A stretch of DNA of 64,000 nt from Limnephilus marmoratus (GCA_917880885.1 OU862928.1:42148962-42212961), one strand, 5' to 3'; positions 10,565-21,626 are shown, numbered from the stretch's first letter. Notes: a model not told the origin generated them from the letters alone. Numbers and translations are program-made.

Positions 10565-10615
10565 TATTTATATCCTGAAGAAGCTTGATGTAAGCGAAAC
10601 CGGTCGATATGTAAT
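10565..10615 (+). ncRNA. Hammerhead-like ribozyme motif of the Penelope-like end
   Basis: Core CTGAAGA at 10575-10581 fits CUGANGA. Stem II is GCTT/AAGC (10583-10586 with 10592-10595), followed by GAAA (10596-10599). A self-complementary ACCGGT comes next, and then C at 10605, giving a GTC cleavage-type triplet. Flanking ATATC (10570-10574) pairs with GATAT (10606-10610) as stem I. One unpaired A (10582) lies between core and stem II, which departs from the classical form. Hammerheads in Penelope elements are established knowledge; activity of this one is inference. Confidence 0.6.
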
Positions 10616-10689
10616 ATAATAAATTCGTGGTTAAATACAAAGTGTTTTATTTATTTTTATAATTTATTTTTATAATATAAATTAATCGT

Positions 10690-10880
10690 CAATAGTGTGA
10701 TACGTTTAAGATTTTCACTGCCAAAAGTATGTTCGTTATTTGTTTTTGGGGATCTAACGGATCTGCCGGATCTGCCCTGATGATGGACACTGCAATGAAT
10801 GACGTCCAAAACGTTGGCTAAAGAAGAAGGTTGCGCAACACGGCATAACACCCCAAAAACAAATAACGAAAAAAGAGTCA
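10690..10880 (+). mobile_element. Hairpin element with hammerhead-like core, copy 1
   Basis: Inverted arms CGTTATTTGTTTTTGGGG and ccccaaaaacaaataacg enclose CTGATGA at about 10777-10783, a GGAC/GTCC helix and AAAA where GAAA is expected, then CGTTGGCTAAAGAA. The copy at 61828-62026 has the intact GAAA. A left extension (gatacgttt..aagattttcac..ccaaaagta) is the reverse complement of the right extension of that copy. Confidence 0.6.
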
Positions 10881-11729
10881 ACGGTGTGATTTTCAACACG
10901 TGCAATTGCATTTTTTTATTTCTTGACAATTAAAGAGAAAAAAAAAAGGAGACCTTACTTTTTGACTAAAATACAAATGAATTCTAAAATAAAGTGACAG
11001 ATTCTGGCCTTCGGTTATCCCATTATGTGCGAATTTTCTTTCTAGCGCGTTCTGTTTTTTCTGAACAATGAAAGAAAAACGGTCTGGCTTTTTCCGTCGA
11101 ACATAAATAATATATTTTAATGCGAGTTTATTTAAATTTCCTTCTATCGACCGCTCGGGGTTAAAAATACACATTTCTCTTCGTTTAGAAGCGCCATCTG
11201 TATAAATTAAAAAGTCCGAAATGATTTATTTTATTAGCTTTCAAAATCTCGGATTTTAGAATAAGCGTGGATACCTAAACTAACTTACATAAAATTTATA
11301 TGAATAATAATTTTTTTTTAAATTTCAGCGGATTAAATCGAATAAAATAAATTTTTAATTTAATTGCCGGCAACCCCGGCGTTTATGGAAATACTATTAT
11401 CATACACAAGCAAGTAAGTAATCCGCCTCATTAAATGACGTCTGTAACATATACACGGTTTTGTTCTTTTTCTTATTTTCATTTAGATTATTAATGTTAT
11501 CTTCTTAATGATATATTACAAAATAATCCGCCAATAAGCTGTACAATTCGCTTCCAACAACAATAAATAAAACGGACAATAAAAATTATTTAAAAAAAAA
11601 AACAAATCAAAACCTTTATATTTTTTTGAGTGATAATTCATGCTAATATTAAAAAGTGCAAACACAGCGAAAATTAAGTGGAATAAAGTTTTATATTCGA
11701 TTTATTATATAATAATTCAAAACCTGTTA
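10881..11729. other. Unassigned AT-rich sequence
   Basis: Open frames on the minus strand (to about 93 codons) show no recognisable motif. Nothing else is assigned. Confidence 0.4.
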
Positions 11730-11830
11730 AGTCTTAAGATTTTCACGGTCAAAAGTATTTTGACCGTGAAAACGTTGGCTAAAGAATGAGGTAGCGCAAC
11801 ACGCATAACACCCCAAAAACAAATGACGAA
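11730..11830 (+). mobile_element. Hairpin element, deleted copy
   Basis: Consists of cttaagattttcacggtcaa, its near inverse ttgaccgtgaaaa, and the right part cgttggctaaagaatgagg...accccaaaaacaaatgacg of the hairpin family. The hammerhead-like core is deleted. Confidence 0.6.
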
Positions 11831-12294
11831 AATCAAAACCTGGTTTAAATAAATCAAAGAAGTGATAGCATACAAGATTTAAATAAAACCTTGTCCGCCT
11901 TAGCATATGAGAAGTGAAATAAATAAAATGATGAGGACTAAGAAAAACATTATTATTTTTAATTTTTTATTAATTTGTTATTATCTAATAAAAACATGTG
12001 TAACATGAACCCAAAAGTAACGGGCGGTAGAGGGGAGAAGTGAAGAGGGAATGGGTTTTGTGCGGTAAGCTGTTGTACGGCAACTCTTTCTCGGTCAGTG
12101 TGCGAAACCTCGTCGCTGTGGGTCAACGCGTTCGTCCAAAGTTTAATTTAAAGTTAATCAAGATTTCTTCTTTCAGCGAAAACGTGAAAGTCTCCTCTCT
12201 GAGGATCAAAGAAATCGTCACCTTCAAGCCTGTGACGAATTGGAAAATCACCTGGAAGAGGACCCACATCTTTTCCAAGGAGTGATGAGTCATG
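11831..12294. other. Unassigned sequence with an 81-codon open frame
   Basis: The open frame 12040-12285 (+) begins MKREWVLCGKLLYGNSFSVS. I do not recognise it. A 'ttctttcag' in the frame resembles a splice acceptor but no partner site is evident. It may be chance or part of an old element. Confidence 0.3.
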
Positions 12295-12790
12295 GTGTTT
12301 TTATTTTATTTTATTTTTATTTATTTGGGAGACCAACAGTTTACATTAACAACAAAGTATATAATAATTGAGTACAGTAATTGAACCAATTAGAGGTTTC
12401 CACATGGGTATTGTATACAAGTGTGAAGTTATTCCAGAGATATTTACTCATAAAAAATTACATTTCAAGAGACGAGTTATTTAGGTGGGGATAGGAAAGG
12501 GGTAGGATGGGGGGGGATCGGTTAAGTTGAGGTATAGTAATAGAAATATGCGTGACAAAAAATAAAAGAGAGAGAAAAAAAAAGGGAGTTTATAGAATGG
12601 TGGTGGTATTAGAGGGTATCTATAAGTATTGTTATTGTAGAGTATCGAGAGAGTGTCTGTGTGATTTTAAGGAGTGTGGTGCAGAGTTAAAAATGTCAAA
12701 TTATGTATAGTGTGTGTTGAAAGTGTTGGATGCACGATAGATGAAAGAGTTCTGTTTAGAATTGGTGTTGCACCGAGGGAGGCTAAGAAT
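12295..12790 (-). mobile_element. Jockey/CR1-like LINE C-terminal relic with 3' UTR
   Basis: Reverse translation of about 12785-12600 gives LSLPRCNTNSKQNSFIYRAS followed by NTFN, a stop, FDIFNSAPH. This is the 'LPxxxTxxxQNSFxYRxxxxFN..P' C-terminal signature of Jockey/CR1-type LINEs. The 3' UTR then runs to an AATAAA/(AATAA)n-type tail, seen on the plus strand as the ttttattttatttt start at 12298. One in-frame stop. No upstream RT. Confidence 0.7.
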
Positions 12791-12894
12791 CATGTCTGAT
12801 CTTGTTCGTCTGTTTGGAACTCGTATCTGTATTCGTTCTAGGAGTTCTGGACAATCTACGACGGATCTGGCTATTTTTTGAAGAAAAAGTACAA

Positions 12895-13410
12895 AGTGTT
12901 ATGGTTACAATCGCGAAACCAAGCACTGGAGCGATTTTTTCCATATATTGGCGCCATTTTAAATGTCTCCGATTGCTTTTCGGATAAAAACGGCAATCAT
13001 CTCCTTGATTCGACAATTTAAAAAAAAATTGTAGCTCCCACGTTTATTATTTTGGACTTAATATGAAGCTATTGAAATCCTTTATCTAATATGATCAAAG
13101 ATGTCGCAAATCCGAACTTCATATACTATTTTAAAACGATGTTAAAAAAAAAAATTTCACGCAGAATTTCTGATCAGCTGTTTAAAGTTAAAATTAAGTC
13201 CTTTTTCCATTTCCGTGTACCAAAGAAATATACAGAAATCGAAAATATTCTATGTTGACCCGAATAAGTACCTCTCACGGCAGTTTCAAAGTAACAACCA
13301 CGCAGGATTCGCGCGGTTATAAATTTTACGATTTTTTAATATTTTTTTTTATAAATCCTACAAATATGAGATAAACGGTACAATTACAGGTACAATACAG
13401 GTAAATTCAT
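12895..13410 (+). repeat. Dispersed repeat Z, copy 1
   Basis: Matches the reverse complement of 26640-26970 at two spaced landmarks (attttaaat..ctccgattgctttt, and ttataaatcctac.aatatg followed by gtaaattcattgg). Class unknown; no coding evidence. Confidence 0.5.
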
Positions 13411-13546
13411 TGGCTGTACAGCACTATGATAAGTTTTTCGGTCTCCATGATAAAATTCGAAGGTATGATTTTTTTAATGTTGGCGAAAAATTTAAAAAAG
13501 ATCTTCTGAAAATGTCGAGCAAACGGAAAAAAGTTTTAAAATACGC

Positions 13547-13965
13547 TGCCGCTCCAGTGAAGGTAATCCACCACTTACCCGCCCTGGTATAAGTAATAAA
13601 AACTCCTTCAAGGCTCTCGCAAGGACTCTATTTTTTTTGAAAGAACGAATCTGCATTTAAGTTTGAACAAATCTAGACCTCCAGTTTCCCAGCATACGGT
13701 GTTAGGAAGTAGTATGCAAGTGCTTACATAATATATAAAATGCGAATAATATAAAGCAAAGCTGCCGCTACAGTGGAGGTAATCCACCTCTTACCCGCCT
13801 TGGTATAAGTAACTGATGGTTACTCCTTCAAGGCTCTCGCAAGATTCTAATTTTTTTTGTTAAACGAAGCTACATTTATTTATTTTGAACGAATCTAGAC
13901 CTCCAGTGTCCATGCATACGTTGTTAGTAAGCAGTATGCAAGTGCTTAACAGGAAAAACAAAATG
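13547..13965 (+). repeat. ~216-bp direct duplication
   Basis: Two units start gctgccgctccagtgaaggt (13547) and gctgccgctacagtggaggt (13763). Both end with 'gcagtatgcaagtgctta' or a close variant. They diverge by small changes and indels. Confidence 0.8.
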
Positions 13966-15018
13966 CAAAAAATAGGTTAGTAAGACAAAGATAAATTAAA
14001 CAGGGCGAAAGAAAAACTCATTCATTAAAAGGCTCCATGAGGCGGCATTGCATCTGTAAAAACCCGCAAGCACCTGTATAAAATAGAGAACATAAGTAAT
14101 ACAATAAATCTCAAATCAATTGGCAAGTACCAACAAAAAATGTAAATGGCTTTCGGTCTGATCATAAACTACACTTAGCTTCCGTGTCCCTTAGCCAACC
14201 ACTCAGTGAAGCCTCAAAGAAAGCCACTGAAATAAATAAAAACAAAAAGCCACTGAAATTAATAAATAAAAACAAAATAACTTAAGAGCGTTTAACCAGC
14301 CAGCGGACGAATATCCACATTTCGTCGAAAGTTGTTCTTCCGATCATGCAGGGCGGTTACAATGAGAAAGATTGATTATTCTCCGTACCAGCTTTTTTAA
14401 ATAATAACTCAATATCGAATTTATTTCAATCCAAATTAGCTTTAATTTATACCTTCATCCAAAAATGCTGAAAGGCGTGATGATAAAACTATTAAAATAG
14501 TCTACTTTTTGTAGTTATTTTTTGATTATAAGTATTTATCATTTTTCAGTAATGTCTAAATTTAATAAGAATGTTAAAAAAATCTGAAATATATTAGTTT
14601 GTAAGTGCGCAAATAAATACACAAATGGACCAATTTTCGTCAAGAAACACATGTACGTACATATTTTTTAATGATTTTATTGAAACTAAAATTAAAATTC
14701 TAATACATAACTTTGCTAGATAATGTATTGATTTATTTTACTGCATGATTACATTATTTGAAATGGGTGTGGTATAATACAAAAACTTTTTTGAAAATTT
14801 AACAAATCTGCCAACGACCTATGGAATAACCTTATTATACTAAAAATTAAAAAAAAATCGAAAAATTTATTACATAACTATGCTAGATAAAAGAACAATC
14901 TTTCGAAATCCATTTATAATTTTTTGTGGAAAAGAGTCAATACGTCTAAAAACTTTTTTGAAAATGACGTATTTCCGGCTTTCTCTGGTAATGCCCTCTT
15001 AACCACTGTAGCGGCAGC
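13763..15018. mobile_element. Candidate element bounded by a 16-bp inverted repeat
   Basis: GCTGCCGCTACAGTGG at 13763 recurs as CCACTGTAGCGGCAGC at 15003-15018. Between them lie the second unit of the direct duplication and a TTAA-flanked MITE. No target duplication was recognised, so a rearranged tandem repeat is an alternative reading. Confidence 0.4.
14286..14998 (+). mobile_element. TTAA-flanked non-autonomous transposon, copy 2
   Basis: TTAA at 14282-14285 and 14999-15002 flank a 713-bp unit that matches the copy at 1884-2562 throughout, with many small differences. The ends read GAGCGTTTAACCAG and the inverse of GAGGGCATTACCAG. Confidence 0.7.
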
Positions 15019-15556
15019 TAGTAAGTTATACTAACATTGGAAACAAAGTGATAAAACAATAAATTTTCCATTTATGTGTACCGAAATTAAAATAAACAAT
15101 AGCCGAAATGGCACCAGCGATTTCCATTGAATGATTTCTCCATTCTTAGAATGCAATAGAATTATTATTACAATTCCTTTGGTACGACGTAATAATTATT
15201 TTAAGAGCGTAATAAAACCATCTTCAAAGAATAACTTCCAATATTCCTTGTTCCCGTCACCGATACGCCTTCCAACGAGAGTTCGTATTTTATGGTCCAT
15301 ACGAGACGAATTATATTAAGTGATAAATCGTAATATCGTGTTTAGTGTTAATTTTATGTCGATTGCACACTTTTATTAGGTCAATAATACTTAAATTATT
15401 ATTAAAATATTTATTATTTCCGTGGCAGACTGAAAGCACTCTCAGAACCGCCAAGTGCGTGAATATTGAAAGCATGGAGAAAGAAATTTTACAAATGTTT
15501 TTAATTTTTTTTAGAGACAAAAGGGACATTTATAAAACATGCTTACATAACATTTT
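15019..15556. other. Unassigned AT-rich sequence
   Basis: Short frames only. The segment ends just upstream of the next GGGAGGCGGG-head copy. Confidence 0.4.
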
Positions 15557-15940
15557 GGGAGGCGGGTGCGGGTACCGCCGCCCCAGGAATCATTTATTGG
15601 ATAACCAACACCTCTGCCATAGGTCACTACAAGTGGTTCACTACGTTTGGTGACTAAGCAGGGGTGCCCGGATTCGTGGGGTGAGGTTTGTCCGGGTCTT
15701 GGCGGCGGATGTTTCTGCTCAACAGAGAGAATAGTTGAGGGAGTACCTACGACTTCTCCAGCCGTACTTTCTCGGAATATCGCCTTGCACCGCGGTGGGA
15801 GGGATGGATTCATACGTCCATCACTCCTGGATATACTGACCCCTAGATTCCTACCTCCTCACAGCATCCCCAAAGATGACATTGGCCCTGAGGGAAATTA
15901 TTTTCCTAAGGGTCTCCTGTGTGAAGCTAATGTAAAAAAA
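15557..15940 (+). mobile_element. GGGAGGCGGG-head element, long-form copy
   Basis: Carries the head, the middle block (ctctccagccgtac...cgccttgcaccgcggtggga...tcatacgtccatcactcctgg) and the LINE-like tail. The stem-loop has GGCCCTGAGG opposite CCTAAGGGTC. The C/T-rich segment before the tail is shortened. Confidence 0.75.
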
Positions 15941-16244
15941 CAGGCCTAAATGAAAAATGCTTGAAAAATCAAGTCCTCCGCTGCGTCTGTCTGTCTGTTC
16001 GCGATAAACATGCGATTGTCACCAATAGATAGAATGATTAATGAGGAAGGTTTAAGTATATAATTTGTTAAGGTTTTGTGTAAATTGGGTGTGATATATA
16101 ATTATATAAAGGAGAATATCTGTGAGTGGGCTGGCAAACGAGCGGTGTTTGGACAGGGGTTGGGTAACCATCCAGCAGACGGCGTTGTGTTACATTAGAC
16201 ACAATTTCATTACCTTTCCCATATAAAATATAGTTGGTTGTTTG
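15941..16244. other. Unassigned sequence
   Basis: About 300 bp with no recognised gene or repeat. Confidence 0.4.
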
Positions 16245-16470
16245 CAGGTGGAAAAGTGTAAAGAGCAGTAATTTTTGAATGAAACACTAGTATATATGGA
16301 ATTATTTGGCCGGTAGGAGATAAGCCTAAAGCCGACGTAGCTCAGTGGACAGAGCAGTTGATCGGAAATCAGAAGGACGCGGGTTCGAGTCCCGTCTGTG
16401 GCATGCATCTTTTCTCGGGAGATTTTTTCAATGTAGCTGAGTGTTTTAGGCTAATAAAGCTTACATAGTA
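16245..16470 (+). mobile_element. tRNA-headed SINE (type B), copy 1
   Basis: A tRNA-like segment at 16331-16403 has A box TAGCTCAGTGG and B box GGTTCGAGTCC. The D-stem (GCTC/GAGC) is intact and the loop gives a GGA-like anticodon. Acceptor pairing has mismatches and there is no following T-run, so it is not a good tRNA gene. The tail 'catcttttctcgggagattt' and the ~80 bp upstream of the tRNA part recur at 42.3-42.6 kb in reverse. Confidence 0.7.
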
Positions 16471-16644
16471 AGTCACAAGAGATCTTTTGGTACCAATCAT
16501 ATTTAAATTTAAAACATATATGTCACTGACTACACTACATAGTCATTTGAGATCTATTATCTTTGGTACTAGTAATATAAAAAAAAAAAAAAACTAAAAA
16601 ACAAACATTGAAATCTTAACGTAATGACTATTAGATGCTTTTAT

Positions 16645-17300
16645 AATTTCCATGACGATTCACAGTAACGGTACCGTGACGACAAAAAAAAGACAATAAA
16701 CATACGTTCACTATCGTTATAATACTGCAGCTCTTTCTAACAAATTAAATAAAGGTGAGACAAAAGATGAGATACACAAAATATGTGTGATTGTTTCCTC
16801 CAAAGTATTTCTTTTTCCTATGGAGGAAACCGATACATCTTTTTACGGCTCGGCCACGGCGACGGCTGATATTGCGTTTCATTTTCTTTCTTTATATTTG
16901 TGAGGGAGATGTATGATAATGATTGTATGTTTCCTTTTGGGGGGTGCAGACAGTTCACCGTTTATCTCATTTGACGTAAGAAAAAGCTACCATCAGCGCA
17001 TTGACAATTGACATTTTGATTTTTTGGAATTCACGCACACTTCAAAATTATCCTTGAAACTACATTCCATACTTTCAAAATTATCATGACGGCTAGTAGT
17101 ATTATAGGGGCTTACGGTGTAAACGGTGACATGTGTGAGAGAGATGCAAGAAAATAATGACTTTTTCCTTTGGAGCAAACAGACAAACGAACATTGTGTA
17201 TCTCATCTTTTGAAAGAGCTGCAGCATTATTGTGGTAAGGAACGTATGTTTATTGTCTTTTTTATGTCATCACTGTATCGTAACCATGAAACGTCACAAA
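16645..17300. repeat. ~650-bp inverted-repeat unit
   Basis: The left arm (agacaataaacatacgttc ... ctgcagctctttc ... gatgagatacaca, to about 16790) is repeated in reverse at about 17195-17285. The outer parts (catgac..cacagtaacg against cgtaaccatg) also correspond. Arms are diverged. No transposase and no clear target duplication. Confidence 0.6.
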
Positions 17301-17940
17301 CTTTCATAAGAAATAAGATCATGAAAACATAGACTAGAGAGACTCCAGCCACCCATCCGTAAACGGACATTTGTGAACAAAAGCCAGTGGAAAACGTATT
17401 CAGGTCAATTACGATAATCGATTTTTATTGTGAAAAGAGTATTCATATAAATAACTATGATAAAAACACATTCTTTTGAGGACAAGGTTACGATACTTAT
17501 AAAATAAAAACAGGAATACAGAAAGAATAGCTGTTGGCACAGGAGGCAAAATAATACAACAATTTATAATATTCAAAGCTTTTGGTTTCTAGACAAGTTC
17601 TTCGAATCCGACTATATTTCGGATCAAGGAATTTGAACACCCATTCATCATTTCATTTTGTCTTTCAGTAAGTTCTTTATTATGTTGAAATATGCTTATT
17701 CTCGTGATAATATAGTAACATTAATATTTCAAACAAATTTACGACTTTTGGCTTTGAAGATGTCTTTGAATTTTATCATATGTTACGCGGCAATTGTTGA
17801 AAATTAGCCAAAAACATGATTTATTGAAAACCGAATAGTCTACTCAAAGGAGTTGCCGTCAGGCGGAAAATATAATTTAATAAGCCACGAGTAAGACTTG
17901 TAAATGGAAATTAAAATATATATTTGAATTACGATATAAC
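17301..17940. other. Unassigned AT-rich sequence
   Basis: Nothing recognised up to the start of the LINE relic. Confidence 0.4.
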
Positions 17941-18846
17941 ATGCAAGAATTGAAAGAGATGGGATTGGGCGCGAAATTGAGTAATCTGGAAGTATGTTGC
18001 CTGTTGTATGCTGACGATGCGGTACTGATTTCTAACAGCACGGAAGATCTACAGTCTCTCGTGTCTATGAACGAAGTATGTATGAATAATGAGTTAATGA
18101 TGAATGTAAGTAGGTAAGTCTAAAGTCAAGAAAAGAAAACAATAGAAAGAGAGAGTGTGAAAACAATATGCAACATAATTGTGAATGAAGAGTAATTGGA
18201 GCAGGTGGATGAGTTTGTGTACTTGGGAAGTATGTTTACGAGAGATGGGAGGGCTGACAGAGACATCGAAAGAAGGGTAAATGCAGGCAACTCTATTAAT
18301 GGAGGACTGAACGCCGTTGGCGCCAACAAAAAACTGTCCAAAGAAGCGAAGTTAGCCGTCCATAATGGAGTGCTGGTACCTACCGTGATGTATGGCAGTG
18401 AGGCATGGAACTGGCAGAGGAAGGATGAGAGTAGACTGAATGCTGTAGAAATGAAATCCCTGAGGCGTATGTGTGGTAAAACCATGTACAATCGTGTGAG
18501 AAATGTGGAGGTCCGCGAAGAATGCAAGACTGATGTAAGCGTAATGAGTAAGATTGAGAAAGGGACGCTCAGATGGTTTGGGCATGTAGAGCGAATGAAC
18601 GAGGAAAGGAGTGTAAGGAGAATATATGACGCAAATGTGAATGGTAGAAGAAGTCGGGGACGCCCGAGGAATACATGGCACGACCAAGTGAATCAGATAC
18701 TTGAGTCGGGCCATGTGAAGAGTCGGAATAATAGAAGAGCATGGATGAGACGATGTATGAATGTGAAAGAGGTAAGGAGTGTGTGCCGAGATCGAGTTGT
18801 TTGGCGGTCCGTTCTCTCTGCATACCCTTGCGGGGAAACGGCGTGA
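17941..18846 (+). pseudogene. RTE-like reverse transcriptase C-terminal part
   Basis: The first block reads MQELKEMGLGAKLSNLEVCC then LLYADDAVLISNSTEDLQSL; YADD is the catalytic motif. Stops and a frameshift interrupt it near 18115-18200. From 18196 a 216-residue open frame continues through EFVYLGSMFTRDGRADRDIE, a KKLSKEAKLAVHNGVLVPTV thumb-like block, YGSEAW, LRWFGHVERMNEE and GRRSRGRPRNTWHDQ to a stop at 18844. This C-terminal order is standard for RTE-like LINEs. The protein would copy element RNA at a nicked target; this copy cannot. Confidence 0.85.
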
Positions 18847-18870
18847 TGGTTAGTTAGTTTGTTAGTTAGA
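17941..18870 (+). mobile_element. RTE-like LINE, longest copy in the window
   Basis: Runs from the reverse transcriptase YADD block to a GTTAGTTAG-type 3' tail at 18847-18868. Copies at 0.94-1.68 and 8.73-9.30 kb are shorter versions on the minus strand. 5'-truncated; the endonuclease domain and most of the RT are absent. Confidence 0.85.
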
Positions 18871-19004
18871 TATAACATATCTGACCAAAGAATAAATTGG
18901 GCAAATCCAGCGTCCTACCAACGCACACTAGATACATGCGGCAAACATATTTAACATATATTTGCAGAAAGTTTTGAAGTTCTACTTATTTTGTACGAGA
19001 AATT

Positions 19005-19700
19005 GTAGTTCTGGTTGGAAAATTCTAATAGCCTAATAATTCTATTCAATTCGTTAATCCGTAGCGTTCTTGAGTACGGCGGGTCAACAGTCTGGAATCC
19101 ACATTATATTACACAGGTATCTAGACTCGAATCAGTTCAAAGAAAAGTTACACGGATTATGTCTTACCAATCAGGTGTCTACCATCTTCTAGACGGGTAC
19201 GAACAAAAACTTACACATTTCAAATCAGAGAGTCTAAAATACGAAAAAGACTGACCTCTTAATGCTTTATAAAATTGTGAATAATCGTGTAGACGTAGAC
19301 AGTAACTTAGTCAACCAAATCAAGTTATACGCCAGGCCCAAATCTACCAGAAACACTAATATATTTTGGATCAAAATTTTTACCAATAATACTGAATATT
19401 TTAATCCTATGTCCAGAATGTCTCGACCATACAACGATCTTGCTAAAGCAAGCACAATCGTAGATATTTGTGTAGATAATATAACTTGTTTCAAGAAATA
19501 TCTCCACGATTTGAAAAATTTTGTAATTAAGTATTTAAGTTATGTACAAAAATACTATTTTGTTTGCGTTTGCTTCTGTGAATATGCAAATGTGATTACT
19601 GCAGACATATTAGTCTAGGGATATTTATATTTGTATTTTAATTTATTTTATATTACCCAAAAGAATATTCTAAAAATATCCTGTTGTGTCTCAATAAATA
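19005..19700 (+). mobile_element. Jockey-like LINE C-terminal relic and 3' end
   Basis: LIILFNSLIRSVLEYGGSTV, WNPHY and RLESVQRKVTRIM form the conserved block after the RT thumb. It continues in a second frame from 19262 (LYKIVNNRVDVDSNLVNQIK ... YFNPMSRMSRPYNDL). A frameshift lies near 19254-19262. The 3' UTR ends in an AATAAATAAATA tail near 19700. Not intact. Confidence 0.75.
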
Positions 19701-20187
19701 AATAAGATCGTTCGAATCTTTTAATTAAGATGATCGACATTTCAAGCAAATTTCAACAGTTTTGAAAGGTTATTAGAGGGTATGTCTAGACAAAACCGAA
19801 AATATGTCATTTTTTAATCAAATTCTAGACGTATCGACTATTTTCTTCAAAAAATGTAAATTGATTGGAAAAGATTGCTATTTTGTGTAGAAAAGTTGTT
19901 GTTTAAATTTTGAAAACATATTAATTTTCTTTTATACTGTTATCGTAGGCAGATTAATTGTTATTTTTTTAAACGAAATGTTGTATTACACAACACACAT
20001 TTAAAATATTATAATCATACTCACATCTTATAATTAACATCTCATTTGCACAACATCGTTACAAATATCTAGGGAAAAAATACTTCAATTGCCTAACTGA
20101 AGAGATAAGAACAATCGAAGACGATAAAGGTCGACTAAAAACGATTAAAATCCAATTGTAAATATAAAAATAATGTAAAAGTAAAAA
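19701..20187. other. Unassigned AT-rich sequence
   Basis: No recognised gene or second copy. Confidence 0.4.
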
Positions 20188-20268
20188 TATTTTATTATAA
20201 AAATAAAACAAACACTTTGTATTTAACCACGAATATTTATTATTTTATTCATCGACCGGTTTCAGTTA
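20188..20268 (-). mobile_element. Penelope-like end fragment
   Basis: The reverse complement reads tgaaaccggtcgatgaataa...attcgtggttaaatacaaag, as at 10596-10650. Only the GAAA/ACCGGTC half of the hammerhead-like motif remains. Confidence 0.65.
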
Positions 20269-20279
20269 TTATTATATTT

Positions 20280-20640
20280 TTTTATTTTTTTTTTATTTAT
20301 TTATTTCAATGTTTTTTGTTTATACATTACAATGATAATACATGCAAGATTACAAAATAATTCATGTTTTATTCTACTACTCCATAAGTTGAGCTCTAGG
20401 AGCTCGTGTTTATGGGAGGAGTATTTTACATGCAAAAAAGATTATAATAATGTTCATTTTGTAAACAATTTTTAAAAAACTAATGAAAAAAATATCTTAA
20501 GTAAGTACACAATTTAGACAAAAATAGTTATATAAGGACAATATCAATACAATTTTTTTTGTAATATTAAATATTGCTCTTTTAAGTAAGGGTAAATTAA
20601 TTAATTACATAAAGGGTAAACATTAAGGGTACAATCTTTC
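20280..20640 (-). mobile_element. LINE 3' UTR fragment
   Basis: On the minus strand the segment ends in ...aacattgaaataaataaata followed by A-rich sequence, the usual form of a LINE 3' end. No coding part; it abuts the CR1-like LINE. Confidence 0.45.
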
Positions 20641-21626
20641 ATTGTTTCACCTCTTCCTCACACTCGATAAATGCTGGCGTCCCGCAGGGATCGGTTCTGT
20701 CTCCAACTTTGTTTTTGTTGCACATCAACGACCTTTTGTCATGTGCACCAATTCACTGTTATGCGGATGACAGTACAGTTCATGATAGCTTTTTGTTTGA
20801 CAAGCCCCCAAAGGGCTCACAAACTCCAACAGCTCGTAGGGCTTTGAAGCAAAGAATGGACGGCTACCTCCAAAGTGTTTTCTCTTGGGGTAAAAATAAT
20901 CTCGTTGAATTTAATGTTTCAAAGACCCAATCTTGTCTGATTACGTCCAAAAGGGATCGAAATGAAAATCTAGTCTCTTTCAACGGAAGCAATCTTCCGA
21001 ACAGGCCCTCCATTGATATGCTTGGTGTAACCCTAAGTGACCAGCTCAGGTATGGGGGCTCCATTGAAGCCAGAGTAAGGCTAGCCTCCCAAAAACTGGG
21101 CGTACTGTACAGGGCCCGCAGATACTTTAATAGTACACAACTGCTAACCTTGTACAAATCACAAGTACGCCCCACGGTTGAATTTGGCAGCCATCTCTGG
21201 TCTGGAGCTCCAAAATACCTGAAAAATACCCTCGACTCTGTGCAGAAACGGGCGGTCCGTTTGATAGATTCTCCCATCTTAACAGACGGATTGCAATCTT
21301 TAGAGCACAGGCGTCGGGTGGGAATGCTATCCTTGTTCTACCGGTATTACAATGGAAGATGCTCCGAGGAACTAGCATCATTGATCCCTTCGGCACCGGT
21401 GCATAGTCGGGAAACACGCCAAACGCGTGCCCAACATTTGTACACGGTTGACATTTGTCACATGAGAACGGGTCGTTTCTTCGACTCGTTCTTGTGTTCA
21501 ACAGCTCGGCTGTGGAATGATTTGCCGGCCTCTGTGTTTCCTCCTTCCTACAACATGGGTCTCTTCAAGACCAATGTTCATTCCTTCCTCTCCTCAAAAA
21601 GACCCTCCACACAGCATCCCAGATGA
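20640..21626 (+). pseudogene. CR1/Jockey-superfamily reverse transcriptase, C-terminal two-thirds
   Basis: In one frame the sequence reads HSINAGVPQGSVLSPTLFLL, then HINDLL, CYADDSTVHDSF (YADD catalytic pair), NVSKTQSCLITSKR, SIDMLGVTLSDQL, the thumb block LLTLYKSQVRPTVEFGSHLW and SVQKRAVRLIDSPIL. It ends in RLWNDLPASVFPPSYNMGLF, the C-terminal signature. From Met20709 it is 305 residues without interruption; the frame extends upstream to about 20640. The endonuclease and first RT blocks are missing. The 3' UTR follows directly. Cytoplasmic/nuclear RNP function in target-primed reverse transcription is known for the family. An intact sibling elsewhere in the genome is likely. Confidence 0.85.

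Larger units (their letters stand above)
9640..10680 (+). mobile_element. Penelope-like element, 3' half
   Basis: Contains a GIY-YIG endonuclease relic (9699-10220), a 3' region, a hammerhead-like motif (10565-10615) and an end sequence ('cgtggttaaatacaaagtg') shared with the fragments at 20.2 and 22.5 kb. The reverse transcriptase half is absent. GIY-YIG plus terminal ribozyme-like motifs is the known Penelope architecture. Confidence 0.8.

Noticed and set aside
16331..16403. Functional tRNA gene
   Set aside because: A and B boxes are good, but the acceptor stem has mismatches, there is no T-run terminator, and the segment is part of a dispersed repeat with copies at 30 and 42 kb.
18126..18714. 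Minus-strand open frames opposite the RTE-like LINE
   Set aside because: They are shadows of the LINE coding strand. Similar shadows appear at the other two copies.
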